Source: Polytrichum commune
Lineage: Eukaryota > Streptophyta > Polytrichopsida > Polytrichales > Polytrichaceae
Length of the DNA: 64,000 nucleotides
Assembly: GCA_950295325.1 (NCBI GenBank)
Contig: OX485807.1
Location: 24,213,666 to 24,277,665 of the forward strand
Direction: 5' to 3'
The position numbers and the translations under genes were made by a program. Within the stretch, counting starts at the first letter, position 1. Each line of letters starts with the position of its first letter. The notes under the pieces are model-generated. The model ran no database searches and was not told the origin of the DNA. It worked only from the letters and a program-made list of their open reading frames with translations. This document shows, piece after piece, positions 22,430 through 33,569 of this stretch.

Positions 22430-24280
22430 TTGGTTGCCCCACGCTGATGTATCAACACTCCATGTTAATTTACGCAATGTTACCACGATAGCAAGATACA
22501 TGGATTTGTTTATTTACTTTTCAATGGTTGCCATACATTTTGAGTAACAACGTTATCAATTTTTGTGCTTTGGTTTTGACATGAGGTAAATTTTGTGGGT
22601 CATTTGCTTGGGTCAAACATGAAGGCAACCTATTTGCACAAGCAACTTAATTGCATATATGCATGTGTATACCTAAAAAGGAAGGTGGATGTCAAGTAGG
22701 TCAATCTTGTTATACTTGAATGCTTGTATGTTTGAAGGCAACACTACAATGGGACACCATTCTTCTTCAAATGGACTTCTCCTTTGCACTTTGTGGGATC
22801 ACAAGTTTGCACTTGATCCATGTAGTTGTGGGTTGTTTTCACTATATCATGGTGTGGGCTTTCTCATTTGTTGCCTTAGGCTAGATATATTTTTGGTATG
22901 TTTGAGGGGAACTAGGGCTAACAAATCAAGTTGTGCATACGTGACCCAAAAAATAGTTGAGGATTTAATAATTATATATGATAGCCAATTACGGGGTGAA
23001 GATGTGGGAATGGGAAAAAAATTTAAATAAAAATTCTTCATTTAGTTTTGAGCCTTGGGATGCACTTTCATCGAACCATACTTTACCATCATTTTTTGGG
23101 TGAATGTTTGAATCAAATTGTTACACATGGGTAGTTGGACATAATTTCAAGCAGTTGGATTTAGTTTTCAACCACATGGATGGAATCTTTGATGTCTCCA
23201 AATGCAGTGGTTCAAGGCTTGCGATAGACATTTCAACACATTATGTTTTGTGTTGTAGTGGATTTAATGTATTGTCATATTGGTTCCCAACGAGGAAGAG
23301 TTCCCACTCAAGCACGGGTAGGAAGAATGGGCAGTGAAGGAGACATGGGAGGGATGGGACCCAACTGAATACATATTTGATTTAGCCTAGGGCATGCAAG
23401 GCTAGCTTGGTCCACTTATCCTAGTAGAACAAACTGTAAAGTTTATTTTTAATAGCACGACACCACTCTTTGTGTTTGATAACTTAAGCATTAAGAAAAC
23501 TTGGGTGACTTTGTGTTAATTTTATAAACTCAAGGTTTGGGACTAAAGCCATGGTTCATCTTTTACTTTACATATACTCTATTGTATAGATGGAGGCCAT
23601 CCCCAATTATGTGGTGGTCATCCCCACTGCAACGAAGGCATTGCCAATGGCTAGGTCATGGCATGTAGAGTCTTGGGAGGTTCACACTACATCCACTTGA
23701 GGTCAATCCATGCAAATTCGTGGCCCGAACACACCAATGTTTCCATCTGGTTCTAGTTGTGAACTTATTAGGGATTATGTTGAGAAATGGATGTTGGCCC
23801 ACACTTTCCACACTATTGCAGTTGGAAATGTTGACGGATGATGCCACTAGTGGTTGGTGTGATAACCCCTCAGCCGTGAGATCATGGAAGTTGGGACATA
23901 CCACCACATAATCTCAAAACCTAAGTTCCAAGTATGATATGGATGCCTACATGGTAACACTTTTTAGAGACTTGTGTTGAGAGATGTGTCAAGCAAAAAG
24001 TAGACCCAACTCGCAACACAAGTCCTAATATCTTTTGGTTAAAATAATCAAGACTTGACTACAACAAATGTAAACCATGCTTTCATGCTTTCTTGAGACT
24101 CAATCATTGGGCTTTTGCCTCCATGTTGGGACTTGCTAACATGAGTGGGACTTGAGATTTGGGACCAAATGTGAAGCAACCCTATAGATTAGCTAACCCT
24201 CCCTCAAAGCACCAACCTAACATGCATAATAAGGAACCTACAAACATTCATAGAAACATAACACAATAGGCTCACAAAAG
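22430..24280. other. No gene recognised
   Basis: The stretch 23270-23400 ('ttggttcccaacgaggaagagttcc...agcctagggc') is a single arm of the family F foldback seen whole at 51314-51684. The remainder has no recognised content, and its 63-113 codon frames show no motif. Confidence 0.45.
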
Positions 24281-24289
24281 AAAGAGCTA

Positions 24290-25060
24290 TAAAATTCACA
24301 TGTGCAGAAAAATGGCTCTCCAATGATGAAATTCATCACAAATTGTCTAACCACTTTTGGAAAACCCCACAAACTACAGATGCACAAATCACACAACTCC
24401 TCAAATTATGATTTGCCTAATACATGGGCAATCATATAAAAAATCTCTTCTGGCCACACACAACCACACCAACCCCCCAATTGTACATTATTTTAAATTA
24501 AGAACATAGATACTTGGTTGCACTTACTCTCCCTATGTAACAATACATTTCTTAAAGGCCTAAGAATCGCAAGACACAATGCCGCTACCCACGAACTCAC
24601 CAACCTCCTGCAATCAAATGTATAAACTAGACACCTCACACTCATTGATGTTAGTAGCCAACATGGCAACCACCAATACAACACCCTCCTGCCATGGATA
24701 CTAAGCTACACATGCACCAGACCTAACCATCCAAATCATTGATTTCACCTTTACGCATGATAGATTCCTTGATCAAGCCATGCAAACAAAAGAAGACAAA
24801 TACAATTTGTTAGTAGACACAATAAGAGCAGAAGGCTGGAATATTAAACCCCTCATAGTTATCGACGCAAGAGTAAGGAGTGCAATTCACACATGAAGCA
24901 TAGAACTCCTTCAGAACCTACATATCCCCACATCACTAATAAACCAAAACAATGAAAAACATATGCGAAATAACCATCAAATATCTCACATACCTAGTAC
25001 TTAATAAGAGAAAACTTGACAATAAACAAGAACCAGTATACCCCCCCAACATAGTAACTG
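24290..25060 (+). pseudogene. Fossil of a LINE with R2-type restriction-like endonuclease
   Basis: Three phases together resemble the end of an R2/NeSL-like LINE polyprotein. First, 24292-24390 gives KWLSNDEIHHKLSNHFW. Next, 24509-24600 gives DTWLHLLSLCNNT followed by RHNAATHEL, like the zinc-knuckle and R-H-N motif before the nuclease. Then 24735-24890 gives DFTFTHDRF, KEDKYNLLVDTI and GWNIKPLIVI, the K..KY..L...GW.V..L pattern of the restriction-like endonuclease. Finally 24952 onward gives KYLTYLVLNKRKLDN. Stops and frameshifts separate the parts. The A/C-rich composition differs from the neighbours. Family assignment is from motif pattern only. Confidence 0.5.
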
Positions 25061-25224
25061 GATATCAAAATAATTTGTATTACACACACACACAAGAGCC
25101 CACTCACCGCAAGGTAGGCAATATACCCCACCATGCACCAAGAGGATTCTTGAGCATGGTAGGGCCAACGTGCTCAAATTAACATCAGTTTGCCCAACGT
25201 TGGTTTTTTTTTTTCTTTATTTGA

Positions 25225-25545
25225 ATCGACCCTTAAGTGGTTATTTTTTTGAACTAGCCCGATTCTTGTAGGATATGTGACATGCAAATAGTACAACATG
25301 ATTAGGAAATCCAAATCAAGATCGTCGTTACTTTCATCATTATTTGTGGAGCTCATGTGAATTTTTTATATTCATAATTAAAGTTCATTAAACCGTCATA
25401 TAGGTTCTCCCTGTTGCGTTTAGGATAGTTACCATAATATGAACACATAGTCCACACTCTATTAAACACATGCATTTTTGGTATCCGTTCTTGGAGCCAC
25501 AACTGACCATGTACCACTCATATGTAGGTGTCAAATCACAAAAAA
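25225..25545 (+). repeat. Family C dispersed repeat
   Basis: Core 'gaactagcccgattctt', then 'atgtgacatgcaaatagtac', 'aaatcaagatcgtcg', 'attaaacacatgcatttttggtatccg' and 'accactcatatgtaggtg'. It ends about 45 bp before a family D element. Confidence 0.7.
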
Positions 25546-25592
25546 AATTGAATTAGTCGCTTATTTTTAGTATGGACCACTTTACTTTAGTA

Positions 25593-26128
25593 CACCGGTT
25601 ATGATATTTAGTGTCACATGCCTAATGCAATCACTTACCCTATTTTGAGGCATCTGCTAGGTTAAATTGATGATTAACAACTTCATCATATTTGTTAGCT
25701 CATGACACTTGATGTTCAAGTGTGCTCATGAATATCTTGGCATGAGCATGTTCAATAGTGTTACGAGGTGTGTGCCCATGTTACACAATGGTCTACATGT
25801 TGACTGAATTGTACACAGATGAAACTTGCCATTAGTATGCTCAATAAGATCTTCCTCTTGTAGACGAATATGTAAACATGTGACACTTGCCATTAGTACG
25901 CTCAAAAATATCTTCCCCCTGAATACTAAAATGGGAGACTATCAGCTAAAGTATCCCAATGTGCTACTCTAAATGTCATTGTGTAAATATTTTTCTTACT
26001 TAAAGAGGTTACTTATGTTGCCAAATGAAATTATATTGACAATTAACATGCGTGACACTTTGAGACCTCTAGGCATCTAGTCTAGGCTTTGCAAATAGTG
26101 TACGTGACACTAAACACCATAAACGGTG
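25593..26128 (-). mobile_element. Family D element, 536 bp, TA target
   Basis: The left end CACCGGTTATGATATTTAGT and the right end (reverse complement CACCGTTTATGGTGTTTAGT) form ~25-bp inverted repeats with few mismatches. TA flanks both sides (25591-25592 and 26129-26130). The inner sequence 'aagtatcccaatgtgctac' is the reverse complement of the anchor in the 20.3- and 27.0-kb copies. The TA target points to a Tc1/mariner-type MITE. No transposase is present. Confidence 0.75.
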
Positions 26129-26424
26129 TAGTGGGACTGCTAATTTTGGAGGTGATTTTGGGGTCCATGTCACAAGCAAAGCCAAAAACATGTATTGCTA
26201 AATATACTCCTCATTTTCGTATTATAATCCTAACGCTTTTGAAGGCCACAGTTGCCAGTCCACAACACCTTACACACGTAATATTGTGAAAGTATATTTG
26301 GAATTACGTTTTGCTTTTATTTTCACTTTGTGTTTTCCAATATGTTTCCTTTATTTTTTAATATATATTGGAGACACGTTAAAAAACTAAGTACTTTCAT
26401 TGCCAAGAGGTAAAGTATGACTTT

Positions 26425-26790
26425 CTGTTAGGTGGTCACTCTTCTTAATTGAACGTCTATATTATAGAGTAACATATGGCAAGGTTTGTTATATTTAAGA
26501 ATGGATGTCAAAAAGTTGTTGTTGCAAATGGATTATGTGCTCAAAATTCATACATCATTATGTGATCATTTATAGAAATATTTAAGAATATAAGAATACA
26601 AATATTCACTTTCACCTTCTATAACTTTGTATCTTAGCTTCAATTATAGAATTCGTAATGACAAAGTGCCTAAACCACAATTGCTAGTTGAATGAGACAA
26701 TTCTTGATTTGATCCATGGGTCCAAAGTTGTTTGTGTGGTTAGAAGTACCCACAATAGGGTCACATGGCGTATTGTAGATATCACTCTAA
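26425..26790 (-). repeat. Dispersed repeat resembling 62840-63110
   Basis: Shares 'aggtggtcactcttc', 'tggcaagg...ttg', 'gtgctcaaa' and, further on, 'ggttagaagtacccacaatagggtcac' (against 'ggttggaagtgctcataacagggcac' at 63.1 kb). The first part resembles an inverted family C tail, so this may be a longer composite family. Limits are approximate. Confidence 0.45.
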
Positions 26791-27017
26791 GCTATATTTA
26801 TTAGTGTCAAAATGTAGGATTCTAAATGGGGGTCAAGTATGTGTCAACCAACATAAAATTTGTGGCACAATTTGATTTGGTGGGAAATTAATTAATTTTA
26901 TTGTAGGGCCTACATAATCACTTAAAGGGAACACACATTCTATATTTTGACGTCATGTAACTATTGCAACTCAACTTCGATGGTGCAACTTGAAATGATA
27001 GTTTGCATGTTTCACAT

Positions 27018-27474
27018 TGTGATCTTTTGTGTTATGTACACTATTTGCGAGGGGCCTAAACTAGATGCCTATATGTTCTAAAGTATCACGTTTGCTAATT
27101 CCCAAAATGGTACCATTCGCCGACATAAGCAACTTTTTGAAGTGGATCAATATTTACATTATGGCATTCAACTTAGAACATTGGGATACTTGAAATGATA
27201 GATCTGCGTTTTAGTGTGCAAGGGAAAGATATAATTGAGCATGCTAATGCCAAATGTTCTTTGTATCTTGTAGACCATTGTGTAACATAGGGATACACCT
27301 CATAACATTGTTGAACTTATTAATCCCAAGATATTAGTCAGCGCTCTTAGACTCCAATTGGCATGTGATGACACTAATGGTGAAGTTGTTGATCATTATT
27401 TGTAACCTGACATACGCCTCAATATAGGGTAATTGACATTATTATGCATGTGACACTAAATAACATATCTAGCA
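27018..27474 (+). mobile_element. Family D element, uninterrupted copy
   Basis: Collinear with 20326-20932 but without the nested 123-bp insert: 'gggcctaaactagatgcc', 'acattgggatacttgaaatgatag', 'ttgagcatgctaatgcc', 'gtgatgacactaatggtgaagttg'. It ends in the 'gtgacactaaataacat' inverted end. The outer ends are eroded. Confidence 0.65.
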
Positions 27475-27479
27475 TAAAG

Positions 27480-29300
27480 GAGACAATTCTCAATTCAATC
27501 CCATAGTCAAACTTTGTGGAGTGCTTGCAATAGGCCATGTTTGTTAGGTCACCCAAGGTCTTGTTGCGGCCTTCCCCAATGGCGGTACCACAACCTCCTA
27601 GCACCTCGGCCCAATCAAGCCCTAAAGGCCAAGTTTGTTTGTTTTCTTTTTGTTTTCTTTTAGTTTATATATGTATTTTTTGGGGGGTGTTTTTTTGGGT
27701 CTTGGTTACCACCTTATGACACCTTATTATAACCTTATGATACGAGACACATGGATGGCTAAAATGTTGTATGAATAATTCAAACTTTAGGAAGATATCA
27801 TTAGTACGGTCAAATCCACCAATGGAGGTACATATTTTCTTTAACGATTTTTATAAATAGTATTATATTTTAAGGTACTTTTGGTGAGTTTTTCTTTGAC
27901 TTTTTGGGGTTAAAGACCTTCAAACGCCCAACCTCACCCTCAAAAATAATTCAATCATCCATGACAATACACCATTACCAAAAGTTGGGATGCGGAACTT
28001 ATCGAAAGCGGATGAACTAAAAGTAAAACATGATGAGAATATTAATAAACTCGTTCACAAGAAGTGTCATTCGGAACGTTACCACGGTGACATAAAGTGC
28101 CATGTGACACTAAATACAATACTTGGTGTAGGTACTTTCCATGCGATATTATCGTATCCTACTAGCCCCGTATATATGTAGAGGTGTCTTCTTAGGTAGG
28201 TGCCTAATAACTCCCCAACCTTTATTTGGAAATAGTGAACACACACATTCACCTCCTCATCAAATGGCTCTTGAGGTTCGTATGGGCATGACGGAGCGCC
28301 ACTTTGGCCCAAGGAATTTGGGGACCCACAAAACAAGGTCAATAATAAGAAGTTGGAATCGATACGCATGCATCGTGACTTTATTTGCTATGGAAAATCC
28401 TCATCTAATTTAAGCTACGTGCATTGGGGCACGCCTCTCCATAAACCACTACCTTATTATTATTGGGTTTTCAAGCACATTTGATTTGCTCATCATGTGA
28501 TGGCAAGGCTTCGTTGGAGGTTGTGTTGATAAACAAGTGTTGGTCACGGAGCGAGCGGTGGTAGCCATTGTTACCGGTAAAGTAAGAACCTACTCGTTAT
28601 TTATAGGTTTACGGCTCATTCATCTCAACATGCCTTTTTTGATTCGGGGTTTCTAACGCCTCGTGTCCATTACGGTGCTAAACATGTATTTAACTTTGTG
28701 TTTTCAAACCGAGACCCTAGGCGTAACACTGCTTAACACCAAGGTGTTGTTATCCTAGTGTTGGGAATTTGGGGCATTTCGAGAAAATTACAAATTTCCT
28801 TATGTAAGGCCACCTAGCAAAATTGAAATAATATTGGGTCTGGATGTTGTTCATTTTCAAATAGTGGACAACTAGGTGAGGCTCTCTCCTAGAGTCTATA
28901 ATCGAAACTATGTAACCAAAATGATTGTTTAATAATTGATGATGATCAACATGCATGCTAGTCGTATTGGCTACTTGGCTAGGTACCGTGCAGGACAAGG
29001 CGTGAGCTAGCTTGAGTAGTATATGGTTATTTCAAATATTAGGTATGTAATGTTGATAATCAATCATAGGAATCAAGGCGATGGAATGCATGGCCTTTTG
29101 AAGCTTGGCACTAGCCTGCTTCTTTTAGAAAAGCGACCAAGCTAGTGGCATGAGTAATGTTATGAATTTCCAACTCGTCACCTTCAATTCAAATGTTGTT
29201 GTAATGCTTTGTTCACAACACCTACTAGGGTAGGGCAAAAACATGGATGTCATTAGTTTAAGCTAGATTAACCCCTAATTTGGGGTGAAAGACCCCGAAT
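27480..29300. other. No gene recognised
   Basis: Short frames on both strands (60-96 codons) without motifs. One isolated family D end ('catgtgacactaaatacaatacttggtgta') lies near 28101-28130. Confidence 0.4.
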
Positions 29301-29307
29301 CGGTCCA

Positions 29308-29846
29308 CACGATTATGATATTTAGTGTTACATGCATAATAGTGTCAAATACCCAATTTTTAGGCGTATGCTAGGTTATACTAATGATCACCAACTTCAC
29401 CATTAGTGTCACCTCATGACACTTGGCATTCAAGTGCGCTGACTAACATTGTGACATGAGTATGTTCAACAATGGTGTGAGATTGTATGCCTATGTTAAA
29501 CAATGCTCTACAACTTATATGTTGACTGCAGTGTACATAAATAACACTTGACATTAATATGCTCAAGAATATCTTCCTTTTGAGTACCAAAAGGTGAAGA
29601 TATGACACTCGCCATTGGTGTGCTCATAATGTATTTCCCTTGCCTACTAAAATGCTAATCTATCATCTCAAGTATCCCAATGTGCTACGTTGAATATCGT
29701 AATGTAAATATTTTCACTTAAAAAGGTTACTTAGGTTGACGAATAGTATCATGTCGGCAATCCAAAAACGTGACAGTTTGAGATCTCTAGGTGTCTAGTT
29801 TAGACACTTCTTGAATAGTGCAGGTGACACTACATATGTTAAACAG
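29308..29846 (-). mobile_element. Family D element, 539 bp
   Basis: Same orientation and layout as 25593-26128: left end 'cacgattatgatatttagtg', right end 'gtgacactacatatgttaaacagta'. Inner anchors are 'gcgtatgctaggtta', 'catgacacttggcattcaagtgcgct' and 'caagtatcccaatgtgctac'. The target dinucleotide is preserved only on the right (TA; CA on the left). Confidence 0.7.
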
Positions 29847-30339
29847 TACATCGAGCTTAGACCGGGATGAACCAACAACCAACCTCTAGCGGGTCAATGT
29901 TTACTATTACCCCTAGGTAGGTGTTAGGATACCAAACCAATATCTTTTGTATTTAATTTCAAAGTGAAAACGCTTAAAAGCCATTAAAACTCACAATTGT
30001 TTATTTAAAATTTGATGGGCTCTGCATCTACGTCCTTCCGGAGTAAAACTTTTCAAAGGAAAGCCAAACCGATTAGCTATTTGAATGTTTGGATAGTTTC
30101 CAAGTGTACTTCTTCTTGCCCCCATATTTAACATTGAATACCATAAACAATTGTAATGAGATTGCATTGGGTTGAATCAACCATGATGTTATAGGGAATA
30201 TGTTTTCATGGACCCGGTCATATAGTTTTTACAAGCCCTAAGCCACATGTGTTGGTGATTACTAACTATGGAGTATGGAGGTGATTTATGGGTTCACCTT
30301 TTGACAGGACCTTTGTCTTTATTGATATTTGGGGCCTAA

Positions 30340-30826
30340 AAGCCACTTCACACATGAGCCAAGAGCCGTGACCACGAAATTGTGAGAGCCCAAAAGAAGG
30401 TGTCCAAAGGCTGACCCAAGACACCTCCAAAATCATGTAATGTGGTCACGGATCCTCAAGTGTAGTGTGAAGTCATATGTGACCGGGTCCTTAACTAAAT
30501 GCTATTTCAATGATTTTCTAATCATGCGGGTCCTTGCACATGATAAAATATAATAGATCAACAGTTGTGAATGTTCGGAGTGCCATGGTCTCCCAGTTTT
30601 GTGTTAGGTAATTTTAAAAAATAGTCCAAATGATTATGAAACATGATCCATTTGATGCCATGTAGGAATCCACGTCGACTTTACATCCATCTTGCATTCA
30701 CTTACTCCGTCAGTCCCTCAAGCGTAGTGTGAAGTAGCGAACTTGGACCGGCTTCGCCTTTCCCACCAATGGGAGTGCTTGAAGTGTAGTGGTCACGGGC
30801 TCTCAGTCTCGTGTGTGAAGTGGCCC
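30340..30826. mobile_element. Family A-related MITE, 487 bp, TAA target
   Basis: Left 'aagccacttcacacatgag' and right 'ctcgtgtgtgaagtggccc' pair as inverted repeats that continue through 'ccaagagccgtgaccac' / 'gtggtcacgggctctcag'. TAA flanks both sides (30337-30339 and 30827-30829). The inner GTGACCAC...AGAGCC hairpin words resemble the 1.5-kb family A element, suggesting a subfamily. An inner inverted piece ('ggtcacggatcctcaagtgtagtgtgaagt') repeats the end sequence. Confidence 0.75.
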
Positions 30827-30829
30827 TAA

Positions 30830-31850
30830 GTTGATGTCAAAATTGTTGAAGTGTAGTATGTTTTGAGTTTCTTATCCGTTCTTCTCTAGCACTTGGTGCG
30901 GGATCATTCATAGCAAGTGGCATTAAGGTAGGCACACCTAGTACTATTCTTCATGCCTAAAATTAACGGTATAATGGACAAAAAGCGTTCTCCAACCGAA
31001 CAAAAAATCTCAAGTGGAGGCGGCATAGCATGACCTTTGTGCCGCCTTTGTGAATAACTTACATTAAACAACCACCATTAGCACACTGAAATGGAAGTGG
31101 AGGCTCTACATATGTAAGGTAGGATCATGGGTTTCTAGTTGTCCACTTCAATAAACAATGTATAAGTAATGCATTTACAAGTGAACGTGGCATGTGAATG
31201 GTGGTCCCATAATGGCACACCCTTGAGATCTGCTAGGTTGTTACATATGGGTCATTTAATTTGAGAAATAACTAGTTCACATTCAAGACTTTAGGCATAT
31301 CGATGATCATTCTAGAGGATGCTATAGAACAAACCTTTAAATTAATAGAGGAAAACCAAAAGATATCAACATTTAATTTGTTGGAAGCACTTGGATCTCG
31401 ACCAATTTGGTCCTAAATCTTGCCGGACAATGTTTTATGTGCAACCGTAAAACATTATTGAAGAAGCATTATATCCATACAAGGCAAGGTCTGATCTAGA
31501 TGGGTAGTACAAACATGCGTTTTTGTATGCAACAATGGGTTTTGAAATAATATGACTAAATTTGAGATATAATTTAAATATTTTGAGTCGCATAGCTTTG
31601 GAATCTACTTTGAGAGGCTATTCTAGCAAGATGAACAACATAATAATTAGATCACTATGTAACCTAGAGTTTGAACTTGACAAAGTACCATGAAGAGATA
31701 TGAATACATATGATATACCCAAATTAATAGATTTAATGTTGGATTATGCAAGAAAGAAAGACTAACCATATTTTCATGTACTTAGCACATGAACAGATGG
31801 TGTTTGGAGTCAAAAAAAAAACTCCAAAAAAAGAATTGGGTCATACAACC
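30830..31850. other. No gene; partial family B piece
   Basis: A truncated, inverted family B remnant is recognisable at about 31344-31430 ('gaggaaaaccaaaagatatcaac...ggaagcacttggatctcgacc'). Otherwise AT-rich sequence with no supported feature. Confidence 0.45.
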
Positions 31851-31865
31851 AAGAGAGAATGGTGC

Positions 31866-32170
31866 ACAAGGGCTAGACAACCCATGAAGGAATTGTGCAT
31901 TGGAGTTAGACAACTCCAAGTAGAAGATATGAATTGGCATTAGACAACTCCTACTGGATGGATGTTATTCATTAGAGCTAGACAACTCTCAATGAATAAA
32001 TTTAGGTGGAATTAGATTGTTCCAACTAGAAGAATGAATGAACAAATTATCAAAATTGAATTAGACAAGTCCAATTAGAAGATGGATGATTGCATCAAGT
32101 TTGAAATAGACAATTCCAACTAGAAGAATAGATGATTGCCACAAGTTGGAATTAGACAATTCCAACTAGT
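31866..32170 (+). repeat. Array of eight hairpin motifs around TAGACAA
   Basis: A ~22-base motif recurs near 31871, 31904, 31935, 31973, 32009, 32058, 32101 and 32149, spaced 31-49 bp. The best member, GTTGGAATTAGACAATTCCA (32147 on), is a perfect 9-bp palindromic stem with an AGAC loop. Other members keep the stem with different bases: TTGGAGTT/AACTCCAA, AGAGCT/AACTCT and GGGCT/AACCC. No continuous reading frame passes through the array. Confidence 0.75.
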
Positions 32171-32199
32171 GGATTGTGATGGAGCCAAAAGATAGAAGA

Positions 32200-33120
32200 T
32201 TCATAGTAGAACCAAAGATAGAGTTATGAATATAATTTTTGACGTAGCAGTCTTGCGACCGAAGGCAACCACCCATATACATTGCTATACTCTAAAGTTA
32301 GTGATGGCGTTGCACCCTATCCTAGGGATGCTCTAATGTAGATGGTGCTTAAACCAACACTTTAAGCTATTGTACATACATATCACTATGTGGCTGATAT
32401 AGAAAAACAACATATTAGCCTTTGGACAAAACATAGGCATAAAGAAAAGATAGCCTCGATTGAGTATTTGATGAAAATTTACAATCAAAAGCATTGGCTT
32501 CCTTAATCCAATCCCATGGTCCCATGTATGACAACCTTGGATAAAATGAGAATCCATTATGCTTAGAACCGACCCCTTTTGTGCCCACAACCAACCCCTT
32601 CCCTTCCCCGCTTGGTGAATAGGATGTAGGACACCTCCCACCTCCCCCCCCCCCCTTGAACCGACCCAAGATAGAGTGGAGCCTATTACCAACCCTATAT
32701 AATGTGGTGAAGCCCAAGTACGAGGTGGCGCCACTAATGGCACCTAAACTCGTCACTCCATGGGCCCGGGGAACTCCTTTTCCATAGGGAACTGTTCAAG
32801 GTGGTGATGGAGTGTTGACGATTGAGAGGCGTTTATAAATGTTGCTCTTGGACGGGGTGTTTCTTTTGACACCCTCTACCTTAAGGCAATGAGGCAATTC
32901 CTAATTCATGATGGCTTCCAACAATCAAAGTTATTTGTGGATGTGAAAGTCCCCAAAACATGACCACATGCGTTACCTCATATGATCCCATGCAATCAAA
33001 TTCAACCTATGGAAGTTAATCATCTATCATTCGTTCACGGTGCTTATCTAGAAATCTCATTCATGAGGTTTTTGTAAGTCCCTTATTTTCCCTATGCACT
33101 ACTAAGTCTAGGTTATCATG
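32200..33120. other. No gene recognised
   Basis: Two overlapping minus-strand frames (32333-32743 and 32415-32756) exist only because of a G/C-rich stretch with a 12-base C run at 32644-32655. They compete with one another in different phases and show no motif. Confidence 0.4.
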
Positions 33121-33127
33121 GCAATTA

Positions 33128-33499
33128 GGGTAAGTGCGCCATTGACCGAACGCGGCCCATGGACCGCACAACCACCGCACAGCCACCGCACAGTTTTCAA
33201 TCCTGAGAACTCTCGCGGGAACTTCGGGAACGTTCAGGGAATTTCGGAGAGAACGTGAATGTACAGGTACCGCACACTGTGCGGTGAAGGGCTCACTAAT
33301 CTCTTGAGATCCACCTGTGTATGTTTGGATTCAATTTGTGATAGCTTTCACAAATCAAAATATCTTTCATTTTTTATTTTTTGTAAGAGAATCCTCACTT
33401 CACAATTAACAATCCTTCAAAATTTGAAACAATTTAAGCTTGTAAATTTGTACTTACAAGGATTTGAGGATTGATCGTGTGGTCATTGGCGCACTTACC
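33128..33499. mobile_element. 372-bp MITE, TTA target
   Basis: Left GGGTAAGTGCGCCATTGACC and right (reverse complement) GGTAAGTGCGCCAATGACC are inverted repeats. TTA flanks both sides (33125-33127 and 33500-33502). Just inside the left end CCGCACA is repeated three times, and a matching 'accgcacactgtgcggtg' palindrome lies further in. The TTA target and G-rich tip suggest a PIF/Harbinger-type MITE of a different family from A. Confidence 0.75.
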
Positions 33500-33538
33500 T
33501 TATATTAGACTGTCATATGATAAGGGGAGATGAAGCAA

Positions 33539-33568
33539 GGGGGGGCGGGGGGGGGGGGTGGGGGTGGG
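33539..33568 (+). repeat. G-run cluster with quadruplex potential
   Basis: Runs of 7, 12, 5 and 4 G separated by single C or T bases. This fits a G-quadruplex pattern on the plus strand. Confidence 0.6.
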
Positions 33569-33569
33569 G

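Noticed and set aside
22160-22501. 113-codon minus-strand frame with Pro/Gly/Ala-rich sequence
   Set aside because: It spans a truncated family B element and a local GC-rich inverted patch, so its composition follows the repeats and no motif is present.
32333-32756. Two overlapping minus-strand frames of 113 and 136 codons
   Set aside because: They rely on the poly-C tract and its neighbours, compete in two phases, and show no recognisable protein.
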